DNA of 64,000 bases from Nitratireductor kimnyeongensis. Its GTDB lineage: Bacteria > Pseudomonadota > Alphaproteobacteria > Rhizobiales > Rhizobiaceae. Position 1 is the first letter of the stretch; each line of letters begins with the position of its first letter. The notes beneath the pieces were generated by a model, which saw only the letters and a list, made by a program, of their open reading frames with translations, was not told the DNA's origin and ran no database searches. The stretch spans positions 744,001-808,000 of the forward strand of contig NZ_CP078143.1 of NCBI RefSeq assembly GCF_019891395.1. The letters are read 5' to 3'. Made by a program: the position numbers and the translations under genes. Of the stretch, positions 44,419 to 53,060 are shown piece by piece.

Positions 44419-45672
44419 TTAGTCTGAGTATTCCCGTTCATCGGCAATCACCTTGCCATCGCGCGGCAGGCTACCGGGCTCCACAAGCACCACGCCTCCA
44501 CCGATCTTGGTAACATCGCGCAGCGTCGTTTTGATGGCCTCAGTATCGGGCACGGCGTCGGCAAGTATTTCCACATTCAAGGTCATGGCATCGCTCGCGC
44601 CTACCCGTGTGACAACGAGCCGGGCCCGCTCGATCTCAGCATGCCTTCGGGTAATTTCGGCTATCTGTTTGGGATCGACAAACATCCCCTTGATCTTCGT
44701 GCGTTGGTCGGCGCGCCCCATCCAGCCTTTGATCCGCACATTGGTACGTCCGCACGGACTGGTTCCCGGTAGAAAGGCAGAAAGGTCGCCGGTGCCAAGC
44801 CGAACCAGCGGATAGGATGGATTGAGCGAGGTCACTACCACCTCGCCCACCTCGCCTTCCGGCACCGGATCATCCGTCCCAGGACGAACGATCTCCACGA
44901 TCAGGTTTTCGTTCACCACCATGCCTGGCAGCGGTAGCCCGTCAGCCCCGGAGGTCTCAAAGGCGATCACGCCGAATTCCGCCGTCGCATAGCACTGCAG
45001 TATATGGATTCCCCGCGCTCGATACGCTTCGCGCATGGCAGGAAACAGTGCTCCCCCGGACACCAGACCGGTCCGGAACGAGGATAGATCCCTACCATCC
45101 CGATCTGCGCGATCAAGCATGATCTGCAGAAAATCCGGTGTCCCGGCATAGACATCCGGCCGAAAGGCCTCGGCCGCCTCCACCTGCATGTCGGTGTTCC
45201 CGGTGCCGGCCGGAAAAACACTGCACCCCAGCGCTCGGGCGCCCGTGTCGAGCACGAAACCGCCCGGTGTCATATGATAGGCGAATGCATTGTGAACGCG
45301 CGCCCCCGGCCGCACGCCGGCGGCGAAAAAGGCACGCGCGGCCTGCCAGGGATCGGCCCCCGCGCCTTGAATTTCCCAGATCGGGCCCGGGGACATGAAA
45401 ACCCGCGCGCCCTCCAGCGCGTCGGGATCGACAAAACCGCCGAACGGCGGAGACGCCCTTTGAAGGTCCAGAAGTTCCGCTTTGCGCAGGACCGGCAGGC
45501 GCGCAAGGGCTGCGCGATCCACGATGCCGGAGAGATCATGCCCTGAAAGCCAGTTCGCAAGCCCATCTGCCCTGGCCACGGCACCGCTCAGAAAATCCGG
45601 CAATCTTGAAAACAGATCACGTTCACGCTCGGCTGGATCACGAATTTCCAGCGCGTCGAAATGCGGGGACAT
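44419..45672 (-). CDS. PaaK-like CoA ligase (phenylacetate-CoA ligase family)
   Basis: AMP-forming acyl-CoA ligase of 417 residues; GGGAGGAG precedes ATG 45672. The family layout is visible: FVDPDALEGARVFMSPGPIW, YAGTPDFLQIMLDRA, LVSGGALFPAM, YATAEFGVIAFE, and the C-terminal hinge RADQRTKIKGMFVDP. The substrate acid is not predictable from sequence. It is upstream of and parallel to the TRAP genes, so it may activate the acid taken up, but a 190-base gap separates them. Confidence 0.85.
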   Translation of the reverse strand: MSPHFDALEIRDPAERERDLFSRLPDFLSGAVARADGLANWLSGHDLSGIVDRAALARLPVLRKAELLDLQRASPPFGGFVDPDALEGARVFMSPGPIWEIQGAGADPWQAARAFFAAGVRPGARVHNAFAYHMTPGGFVLDTGARALGCSVFPAGTGNTDMQVEAAEAFRPDVYAGTPDFLQIMLDRADRDGRDLSSFRTGLVSGGALFPAMREAYRARGIHILQCYATAEFGVIAFETSGADGLPLPGMVVNENLIVEIVRPGTDDPVPEGEVGEVVVTSLNPSYPLVRLGTGDLSAFLPGTSPCGRTNVRIKGWMGRADQRTKIKGMFVDPKQIAEITRRHAEIERARLVVTRVGASDAMTLNVEILADAVPDTEAIKTTLRDVTKIGGGVVLVEPGSLPRDGKVIADEREYSD

Positions 45673-45817
45673 GGCTCCTCCCGAAGGGTTTTGAGCATGT
45701 TATCGCAACAATGCCCCCCTGCGGGCAAGACCGACCAAGGTCATGCAGCGCACCCGGTCAAAAACCAAGCAAAGAAGACAAGCCGCATTCTGCGGCCTGC
45801 CCTCCTCGTATTCTCAA

Positions 45818-46201
45818 TCAGGAAACGCCCGAAGCGCGGTTCAGGACGAAATTCGTACCGTTTGCCAGGGTACAATTCATCCTATCGCTCGATGCCAGAA
45901 GGCACGTCGCTGAGGTCTGCCGCTGGCTCTTCAACGAATAGAAGGAAAGATCGATGGTCTGCGCGCCACGATGCGAGTAAGACCCTTCCGTCAAGACCTC
46001 GCCGGTCTCCACGGCCCGGGAGCTGAAGCGGCCGCCCTGAAGGGTCGACATGGCCACACCATCCGTGCCCATCCACTGCCCTTCAACACCGGTCTGGCGC
46101 GCGGCGCGCTGCCCGCCGCCGTCTGGCATACCCGTCTGGCAACCGGCCAGCGCAAGTGCTGAAACGACCGTGGCAAGCGTCAGAATATTGCTTGTCTTCA
46201 T
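45818..46201 (-). CDS. Omp10-like outer-membrane lipoprotein
   Basis: A 127-residue lipoprotein starting at ATG 46201 with AGGAGG upstream. The lipobox LAGC has Cys21. The mature part ends in a small beta domain with paired cysteines (TSATCLLASSDRMNCTLANG), resembling Brucella Omp10. It has no partner in the neighbourhood. Function is unknown; it probably faces the periplasm or cell surface from the outer membrane. Confidence 0.78.
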   Translation of the reverse strand: MKTSNILTLATVVSALALAGCQTGMPDGGGQRAARQTGVEGQWMGTDGVAMSTLQGGRFSSRAVETGEVLTEGSYSHRGAQTIDLSFYSLKSQRQTSATCLLASSDRMNCTLANGTNFVLNRASGVS

Positions 46202-46343
46202 GATTCTGGCCTCCTGTCGCGCTGCTGGAATACAGCCGGCAGCGCCCGCCTTGAATTGGGCCCAGCCCCTTTCAGAGCCCGGCAATACCCAATCCAATTG
46301 CCCGATTTTGTCATCAATGCAAGCACAGCACACACTTCATCGA

Positions 46344-47789
46344 TCAACGCACGAGAATGTTGCGGAACTGCCACGGATCGGATTCGTCGATATCCTCGGG
46401 GAAAAGGCCGGGTCTGCCCTCAAGCGGGGTCCAGTCGGTATAATAGCCCTTCACGGGTCCCAGATACGGCAATTGCACCTCAAGACAGCGGCGATAATCC
46501 ACTTCGTCCGCCTCAACGATACCCGCTTCAGGGTTTTCCAATGCCCATACCATGCCCGCGAGCACCGCGGATGTCACCTGCAGTCCGGTCGCATTCTGAT
46601 AAGGCGCGAGTTTGCGTGCCTCTTCGAGCGAAAGCTGTGATCCGAACCAGTAGGCATTCTTCTTGTGGCCATAGAGCAGGACGCCGAGCTCATCGATGCC
46701 ATCAACCAGCTCGGTTTCATCAAGCACATGCTGCTCCGGCTGCGCCTTCCCTTCGGCACCGAACATCTCGTGCAGGGAAAGGACCGCATCATTGCAGGGG
46801 TGATAAGCGTAGTGGCAGGTCGGCCGATAGACGACTTTGCCCTTCTTGTCGCGAACGGTGTAGAAGTCGGCGATCGAGATCGACTCGTTGTGGGTGACGA
46901 GAAATCCGTATTGCGGACCCGGTGTCGGACACCAGCTGCGCACCCGCGTATTGGCGCCCGGCTGCTCAAGAAAGATTGCAGCCTTGTTGCCTCTTTTCTG
47001 CTTGCGCGCGTTCTTCGGTTTCCATTTTTCATGCGTGCCCCAACCCAGTTCCGCCGGCTGCAAGCCTTCCGCAATGAAGCCCTCGACCGACCAGGTGTTC
47101 CAGAAAACGTTCATGGGCTTGGGTTTTTTGGTGCGTTGCGTGTCGCGTTCGGCGATGTGTATGCCCTTCACACCGCAGGTCTTCATCAATTTCGCCCAGC
47201 CTTCACGGTCATCCACGCCAGGCTCCGCGAACTCGAGCCCGAGATCGACAGCAAGATTCACCAGAGCCTGTTTGACAAACCACGAAACCATGCCCGGATT
47301 CGCACCGCAGGTGGAAACGGCAGTGGTGCCACCGGGGTTTTTCGCTTTTTCGCTGCGGACTGTCTCGCGCAAGGCATAATTGGTGCGCGAGGCATTGTCG
47401 GCGTTGCCATCGAAATAGAAACCGAGCCATGGCTCCACCACCGTGTCAACATAGAGCACGCCAAGCTTGCGGCACAGCTTCATCAGATCAAGTGAAGACG
47501 TGTCCACAGAGAGGTTCACGCAAAAACCCTGCCCTTCACCTTCGGTCAGCAGCGGCTTGAGCAGTTCCTTGTAGTTATCCTTCGTGACATGTGCCTGCAC
47601 GAAACGGATGCCGCGCTCATCCAGAAGCTTGCGATCCGCGTCGTTCGGGTCCACCACGACCATGCGCGACTTGTTGAACTCGAAATGGCGCTCGATCAAC
47701 GGCAGCGTACCGCGCCCGATAGAGCCAAAGCCGATCATGACGACCGGGCCGGTGATTTCTCCATGGACGGGCCATTTCCTGTCAGCCAT
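46344..47789 (-). CDS. hss: Homospermidine synthase
   Basis: NAD-dependent enzyme that joins two putrescines to sym-homospermidine, the main polyamine of many rhizobia. The 481-residue product has an N-terminal Rossmann motif GFGSIGRG (residues 20-27) and conserved blocks YVDTVVEPWLGFY, STCGANPGMVSWFVKQAL and YHPCNDAVLSLHEMFG. Length is canonical. TTTAGGAGAGG precedes the ATG. Its substrate would come from Odc (33939-35072). Confidence 0.96.
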   Translation of the reverse strand: MADRKWPVHGEITGPVVMIGFGSIGRGTLPLIERHFEFNKSRMVVVDPNDADRKLLDERGIRFVQAHVTKDNYKELLKPLLTEGEGQGFCVNLSVDTSSLDLMKLCRKLGVLYVDTVVEPWLGFYFDGNADNASRTNYALRETVRSEKAKNPGGTTAVSTCGANPGMVSWFVKQALVNLAVDLGLEFAEPGVDDREGWAKLMKTCGVKGIHIAERDTQRTKKPKPMNVFWNTWSVEGFIAEGLQPAELGWGTHEKWKPKNARKQKRGNKAAIFLEQPGANTRVRSWCPTPGPQYGFLVTHNESISIADFYTVRDKKGKVVYRPTCHYAYHPCNDAVLSLHEMFGAEGKAQPEQHVLDETELVDGIDELGVLLYGHKKNAYWFGSQLSLEEARKLAPYQNATGLQVTSAVLAGMVWALENPEAGIVEADEVDYRRCLEVQLPYLGPVKGYYTDWTPLEGRPGLFPEDIDESDPWQFRNILVR

Positions 47790-47883
47790 TGCGCGCCTCT
47801 CCTAAACAATACGATTGAGCTTCCAAAACACAGAAGCGTGTCACAATAAAGCGCAAATGCTGATCCGGTGCGTCCAAGCTTCG

Positions 47884-48168
47884 CTAATCCTGAAGCGCAT
47901 CAAGGCCTTCGACAGCGCGTGAAATGGCGCATTCGATGATCTCTGCATCTGCCACGCCATTCACCACAAACGGGTCCTGGGCGACACAGGCTTCAATGCC
48001 CTCGCGCACGCCGCGCGCCAGGATAATGCCGCCGGTTCTCGGCACCTTGCGTCCCGAAGCAATGAATGTCCCACTTGCATAATGTTTCTCGAGCCAGGCC
48101 AGATGCCCTTCCATATGCGCCTCCACCTGCTCCACCGGCACAACGTAGCGCAACGATATGATAAACAT
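47884..48168 (-). CDS. YciI-like protein
   Basis: A 94-residue protein of the YciI/ferredoxin-like fold family (EQVEAHMEGHLAWLEKHYAS, GGIILARGV, DPFVVNGVADAEII). The His and Asp residues of the family's presumed active site are present. Biochemical role is unknown. Its ATG shares one base with the pabB stop (TGATG), so it is in the pepF-pabB transcript. Confidence 0.88.
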   Translation of the reverse strand: MFIISLRYVVPVEQVEAHMEGHLAWLEKHYASGTFIASGRKVPRTGGIILARGVREGIEACVAQDPFVVNGVADAEIIECAISRAVEGLDALQD

Positions 48169-49313
48169 CACCTCTCCCCTTTTCCGGTTGTTGCGAAGCG
48201 CGCTTTGAGCATCGCTTCTTCATATTCTCCTTCGGCAGTGGAATCGAACACGACCCCACCGCCCACATTGTAGATGGCCTCCCCACCGACAAAGAGCGAA
48301 ACCGTGCGGATCGCCACGTTGAAACGCATGGTGCCGTCGGGTGCGGCCCAGCCGATCGCCCCGCAATAGGCCTCGCGTGGCGCTGCTTCCAACCCGTGAA
48401 GAATCTCCATGGCGCGGATTTTCGGCGCCCCTGTAATCGAACCGCAGGGAAAGAGCGCAGCGAAAATGTCACGAAAATCGACATCCGGCCGTAGCTTCGC
48501 GCGGACGCGGCTGACCATCTGATGAACGGTGGGATAGCTTTCCACCCGAAAGAGCTCGGGAACCTCCAGGGTTCCTACCTCGCTGATGCGGGAGATATCG
48601 TTGCGCAGGAGATCGACAATCATCCGATTCTCCGCCTGGTTTTTCGGATCGTTGCGCAAGAAATGTTTTTGCGCCGCATCTTCCTTTGGCGTCGCCCCTC
48701 GTGGCGCCGTCCCTTTCATGGGCAAGGTCTCGATCCAGCCATCCCGCGAAACCTGAAAGAACAATTCAGGCGAACGGGAAATGATCACCGGCCAGCCAAG
48801 CTCTACCAGCGCCCCGTATCGCACCGGCTGGCGTGCACCGAGCGCATCGAAGAGCCCGGCAGGCTTCCCAATCCAGCGCGCCTTGATGGGAAAGGTCAGG
48901 TTCGCCTGATAGCAGTCACCCGCCCGCAAATGCGCGTGTAGGCGTTCAAAACGGCTCCTGTAATCCGTACTGCTCCAGCTCGGCCTGACGTCGGAAAGCG
49001 CGCCATCTCCCACGACCGGCACGCCAATCGGCCGATCCTCGGGCGGATCGAAAACGCCAAAGCATAGAAGCGGCCCACGCCGCCCTTCTGGCAGGAGTGG
49101 TCTCAATTTCGGCTCCAGCAGGTATCCGGCCTCATAGGCCATGTATCCTGCCAGCCAGAAGCCCTCTCGCCGGGCCAACTCAGCCCGTTCGAGCATGATG
49201 TCGAATGTCTCGGCATCCAATGCGGATAGAACAGCGCGAGGCCGGGAGAAATACATCTCCCGGCCAGCCGCGTCATCGCGAATGAGGACCCGCCCCCGAT
49301 TTTGTCCGGGCAT
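48168..49313 (-). CDS. pabB: Aminodeoxychorismate synthase component I (PabB)
   Basis: Converts chorismate plus ammonia to 4-amino-4-deoxychorismate for folate synthesis. The 381-residue product starts at ATG 49313; an in-frame TTG at 49352 overlaps pepF. Chorismate-enzyme motifs are DCYQANLTFPI, MKGTAPRG, NRMIVDLLRNDISRI, FPCGSITGAPKIRAMEI and YCGAIGW. The residue order PIKARW keeps the PabB lysine region. No pabC domain is fused. pabA is not in the window. Confidence 0.92.
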   Translation of the reverse strand: MPGQNRGRVLIRDDAAGREMYFSRPRAVLSALDAETFDIMLERAELARREGFWLAGYMAYEAGYLLEPKLRPLLPEGRRGPLLCFGVFDPPEDRPIGVPVVGDGALSDVRPSWSSTDYRSRFERLHAHLRAGDCYQANLTFPIKARWIGKPAGLFDALGARQPVRYGALVELGWPVIISRSPELFFQVSRDGWIETLPMKGTAPRGATPKEDAAQKHFLRNDPKNQAENRMIVDLLRNDISRISEVGTLEVPELFRVESYPTVHQMVSRVRAKLRPDVDFRDIFAALFPCGSITGAPKIRAMEILHGLEAAPREAYCGAIGWAAPDGTMRFNVAIRTVSLFVGGEAIYNVGGGVVFDSTAEGEYEEAMLKARFATTGKGER

Positions 49314-49332
49314 TGTGTCTGAGAAACCTGCC

Positions 49333-51192
49333 CTAACCGTCGAGCGATTCAAGCTCGTCGATGAGACCCTCGATCACCGACAACCCCTTGCTCCAAAAAT
49401 CAGGATCACTGGCATCAAGCCCGAAAGGTTTCAGAAGCTCGGAATGGTGTTCCGTACCGCCCGCTTGGAGCATGGCGAAATATTTGTCCTGAAACCCTTC
49501 CGGAGCCTGTTGATAGACCGCAAAGAGTGAATTCACCAGGCAATCGCCGAAGGCATAGGCATAGACGTAGAAGGGCGAATGGATGAAGTGGGGAATGTAG
49601 GTCCAGAACGTCTCATACCCCTCCCGCAGCTTGACGGATGGTCCGAGGCACTCTTTCTGGACATCGAGCCACAATTCACCGATCTGGTCAGAGGTCAGTT
49701 CCCCGTCACTACGGCGCTTTGCATGGACCTTTCGCTCAAACTCGTAGAAAGCGATTTGGCGGACAACCGTGTTCAGCATGTCCTCCACCTTCTGCGCCAG
49801 CATCGCCTTGCGCTCTCGCTTCTGGGTCGTCCGGTCGAGCAGGGAGCGGAAAGTCAGCATTTCGCCAAACACCGACGCCGTCTCGGCCAGTGTCAGGGGC
49901 GTTGGCGCCATCAAGGCCCCCTGCTTGCCAGCCAGCACCTGATGGATGCCGTGCCCCATCTCGTGAGCAAGCGTCATGACATCGCGCGGCTTGCCGAGGT
50001 AGTTGAGCAGCAGATATGGGTGGGCAGAAGGAACCGTGGGATGAGCAAAAGCGCCCGGTGACTTGCCCGGACGCACAGGCGCATCGATCCAGTTGCGATC
50101 GAAAAACCGGCTTGCAATCTCAGCCATGCGCGGATCGAAAGCCTGATAGGCATCAAGCACCGTTTTCCTGGCCTCGTCCCATCCGATCACTGCCTGCGGC
50201 GTCTCCGGCAAGGGGGCATTGCGATCCCAATGGCTCAAAACATCCATTCCAAGCCATTTGGCTTTCAGGGCGTAGTAGCGATGCGAAAGCTTCGGATAGG
50301 CGTTTCGGACCGCTTCGGCCAACGCATCCACCACCGGTCGCTCGACCCGGTTCGCCAGATGGCGTGAATCAGCGATGTCCTCAAACCCACGCCACCGGTC
50401 GGATATTTCCTTGTCTTTGGCCAGGGTGTTGGTGATCAGCGTAAACGTGCGCAAATTCCTGGAAAACGTGTCAGCCAAAGCCTCGGCGGCGCTACGGCGT
50501 GTCTCACCATTCGCGTCCTGCAACAGGTTGAGCGTCTGCTCCAGCGCCAGCTCGTCCCCGTCCACGGTGAACCGAAGACTGGTCATGGTCTCATCGAACA
50601 GCCGGTTCCAGGCCCCTCGGCCGGTTACCGACTTTTCGTGAAAGAGTTGTTCGACCCTGTCTTCCAGCTCATAGGGCTTGTCACGACGAATATCGAGCAC
50701 CCAGGGCCTGTAGCGCGCAAGCCTGGCATCCGCTTCCAGCGCCGCGTCGATCACGGCATCGTCGATCTTGTTTAGCTCCAGCGTAAAGAAAATGAGATGC
50801 GCGCTCGCATCGGTCAGCTTCTCCTGCACATCTCCATATAGCTTTGCACGTTTGGGATCGGAAGTGTCGCCGGCATAGAGAAGTCCGGCATAGGAAACGA
50901 TGCGGCCCATCAATTCTTCAATGGTTTCATAAGCTTCGACGGCTTCGCCGAGCCTGCCTTCATTTCCTCTCGCGGCCTCATCTGCAAGCTTGCCTTTCCA
51001 TGCGGTCTCGAAACCGGCAGCTTCCGCTGCAGCGCGATCAAGGTCGCGCTTCAATTCGGGCGACTCGATCGCGGGATAAAGGTCAGCCAGATTCCACTCG
51101 GGCAAATTGCCGAGTTCAGAAACTGCGTTTTCAGCCGCTAGCGCCGCATCCGTTGCCGCAGGACGTGAAGCCCTGTCAGTGTTGTTGGCCAT
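49333..51192 (-). CDS. pepF: Oligoendopeptidase F (M3 metallopeptidase)
   Basis: Cytoplasmic zinc peptidase degrading short peptides. The 619-residue product has the zinc motif HEMGHGIHQ near residue 406, with the third ligand Glu in LAETASVFGEM, and the late substrate-binding motif YVYAYAFGDCLVNSLF. Length is normal. GAGGA precedes the ATG. pabB starts 19 bases after its stop. Confidence 0.95.
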   Translation of the reverse strand: MANNTDRASRPAATDAALAAENAVSELGNLPEWNLADLYPAIESPELKRDLDRAAAEAAGFETAWKGKLADEAARGNEGRLGEAVEAYETIEELMGRIVSYAGLLYAGDTSDPKRAKLYGDVQEKLTDASAHLIFFTLELNKIDDAVIDAALEADARLARYRPWVLDIRRDKPYELEDRVEQLFHEKSVTGRGAWNRLFDETMTSLRFTVDGDELALEQTLNLLQDANGETRRSAAEALADTFSRNLRTFTLITNTLAKDKEISDRWRGFEDIADSRHLANRVERPVVDALAEAVRNAYPKLSHRYYALKAKWLGMDVLSHWDRNAPLPETPQAVIGWDEARKTVLDAYQAFDPRMAEIASRFFDRNWIDAPVRPGKSPGAFAHPTVPSAHPYLLLNYLGKPRDVMTLAHEMGHGIHQVLAGKQGALMAPTPLTLAETASVFGEMLTFRSLLDRTTQKRERKAMLAQKVEDMLNTVVRQIAFYEFERKVHAKRRSDGELTSDQIGELWLDVQKECLGPSVKLREGYETFWTYIPHFIHSPFYVYAYAFGDCLVNSLFAVYQQAPEGFQDKYFAMLQAGGTEHHSELLKPFGLDASDPDFWSKGLSVIEGLIDELESLDG

Positions 51193-51349
51193 GTAATCCT
51201 CGTTGAGCCGAAATCGCTGTCCGTCCGCGGTGCCGAAAGGTTTCGTTCACCGGGATTCTTGAGCCCTTGTTTAGAAGCCTATGCCATTTTGATAAAGCCC
51301 GCGCCGAAAAACTGCGTGCGATATCGTAACGCCATTGCATAATTGCGAC

Positions 51350-52855
51350 ATGTCCGAAGCCGTTCTCATAGTGGATGATGACCCAGTTCAGCGGCGCCTT
51401 CTTCAGGCGGCGGTCGAAAAATTGGGGCATACGCCGCTCTTCGCAGAAAACGGTCAAGAAGCATTGGACGTGCTGGAACGGGCGGAAAAGCCACCGTCCA
51501 CGATCGTGCTTGACCTGATGATGCCGCAGATGAGCGGGCTTGAGATGCTTGACCGTCTTCGGGGGGATGGAACCGAAATCCCGGTTATCGTGCAGACAGC
51601 TCGCGGCAGCATCGACACGGCCGTCGAAGCCATGCGCGCCGGAGCCTTCGATTTCATTGTAAAGCCCGTAGCACCTGCTCGGCTCGGTGCAGCCATAAGC
51701 AATGCCCTCAAAGTCAGCGCTATGGAAACCCGCCAACGCCAGGGCAAAAGCGCGGCGGAGGCGTCATCACTCAACCAATTGATCACCAACAGCCCATCCA
51801 TGGCGCGAGTCATCTCACTGGGCCAGAAGGCAGCCGCCAGCGACATTCCCATTCTTATTGAAGGCGAATCCGGCGTTGGCAAGGAAATCCTCGCCCGTGC
51901 AATTCAGAGCGAAAGCCGGCGTCGGCGAAAGCCCTTCGTCACCGTCAATTGCGGGGCGATTCCCGACACGCTGGTGGAGAGCATACTCTTCGGCCATGAA
52001 AAAGGAGCTTTCACGGGGGCCACGGAAAAGCGAGAGGGCAAATTCACCGAGGCCGACACGGGAACGCTTTTCCTGGACGAGATCGGTGACCTCCCACTCG
52101 ACGTACAGGTAAAGCTCCTGCGGGCTGTGCAGCAGGGTGAGGTGGACACGGTCGGCGGGCGCGGCACGCGGAAAGTGGACATTCGCCTGATCTCGGCTAC
52201 CAATCAGAACCTGATCGAGCGCGTCAAGGAGGGACGGTTTCGCGAGGACCTCTTCTATCGCCTCAATGTCTTTCCGATCATGGTGCCCCCGCTGCGCGAC
52301 AGAAAGGATGACATCCCCCTCCTGGTGCAAACCTTCATCGCCCGCTTCGGCAACAATGCACCACGCCGCGTCACCGGGATTTCACGAAGAGCCCTTGAAC
52401 TGCTTGATCGTTACGATTGGCCTGGCAACATTCGGCAGTTGGAGAATGCGGTGTTTCGGGCGGTGGTGCTGTGCGAAACCGGCGTCCTTGATGTTACGGA
52501 CTTTCCGCAGATCTTTGCCCAGGTCGAAGGACTTGATCCCTACGAATTTCTCAACAGTGGCAGTGAAGACAAGAACCGCGCGGGCGCCGCAGAGCCGGCG
52601 ACGGAAGACGGTTTGAAACAGACGCCCTCTATTGCCCGGGATTTGCCGGGACAAATTACTATCGTGGACGAAAACGACAATCTGCGTCCATTGGAGGAAA
52701 TCGAAGGCGAGATTATTCGATTTGCTCTTGAACACTACAGCGGTCAGATGAGCGAGATCGCCCGTCGGTTAGGAATCGGGCGTTCGACCGTGTACCGGAA
52801 GCTCAAAGACATGGGCATCGATCCGACCGATCGCACGCGTGCGAAAGACGATTGA
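51350..52855 (+). CDS. Sigma-54-dependent response regulator (orphan)
   Basis: NtrC-family activator of 501 residues from ATG 51350. The receiver domain has phospho-acceptor Asp55 (IVLDLMMP) and Lys in IVKPV. The AAA+ domain has Walker A GESGVGKE, the sigma-54 contact loop GAFTGA, and FLDEIGDLPL. The C-terminal Fis-type helix-turn-helix is MSEIARRLGIGRSTVYRKLK. No sensor kinase is adjacent. The next gene (DUF882) is 200 bases downstream on the same strand. No good ribosome site is seen before the start. Confidence 0.93.
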   Translation: MSEAVLIVDDDPVQRRLLQAAVEKLGHTPLFAENGQEALDVLERAEKPPSTIVLDLMMPQMSGLEMLDRLRGDGTEIPVIVQTARGSIDTAVEAMRAGAFDFIVKPVAPARLGAAISNALKVSAMETRQRQGKSAAEASSLNQLITNSPSMARVISLGQKAAASDIPILIEGESGVGKEILARAIQSESRRRRKPFVTVNCGAIPDTLVESILFGHEKGAFTGATEKREGKFTEADTGTLFLDEIGDLPLDVQVKLLRAVQQGEVDTVGGRGTRKVDIRLISATNQNLIERVKEGRFREDLFYRLNVFPIMVPPLRDRKDDIPLLVQTFIARFGNNAPRRVTGISRRALELLDRYDWPGNIRQLENAVFRAVVLCETGVLDVTDFPQIFAQVEGLDPYEFLNSGSEDKNRAGAAEPATEDGLKQTPSIARDLPGQITIVDENDNLRPLEEIEGEIIRFALEHYSGQMSEIARRLGIGRSTVYRKLKDMGIDPTDRTRAKDD

Positions 52856-52968
52856 GGCTTCAAAGCCACAGTCCAGAGCTTAACACCTTGTTTACCCTGC
52901 AACGGCTTGTCTCATTTTGCCACGATATCGCCATCCTCTTCACGCATTCCTTCTTTAATAAGATCGAA

Positions 52969-52979
52969 TTAACCATTAA
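52969..52979 (+). promoter_or_regulatory. CtrA-like half-site TTAACCAT upstream of the DUF882 gene
   Basis: TTAACCAT (52969-52976) runs into a second TTAA (52976-52979), about 85 bases before the DUF882 start. The same 8-mer occurs twice before the second flagellin. Cell-cycle control is a possibility only. Confidence 0.35.
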
Positions 52980-53011
52980 ACAGAATAATCGGAAGGTGGG
53001 AACCACACAGT

Positions 53012-53028
53012 CCGAGCCTTGGGCTCGG
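53012..53028 (+). other. Short perfect hairpin in the DUF882 leader
   Basis: CCGAGCC (53012-53018), loop TTG, GGCTCGG (53022-53028), followed by GGGACAAA and no T-run. The loop is the first in-frame TTG of the DUF882 frame, which makes that TTG an unlikely start. Confidence 0.45.
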
Positions 53029-53060
53029 GGGACAAACACCAGCCTGTAAGGCCACGGATC

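Noticed and set aside
46665..47495. Plus-strand open frame of 276 codons
   Set aside because: Antisense to homospermidine synthase, no start signals.
53019..53060. TTG at 53019 as start of the DUF882 gene
   Set aside because: The codon is the loop of a perfect 7-bp hairpin; the signal peptide fits starts at 53061 or 53115.
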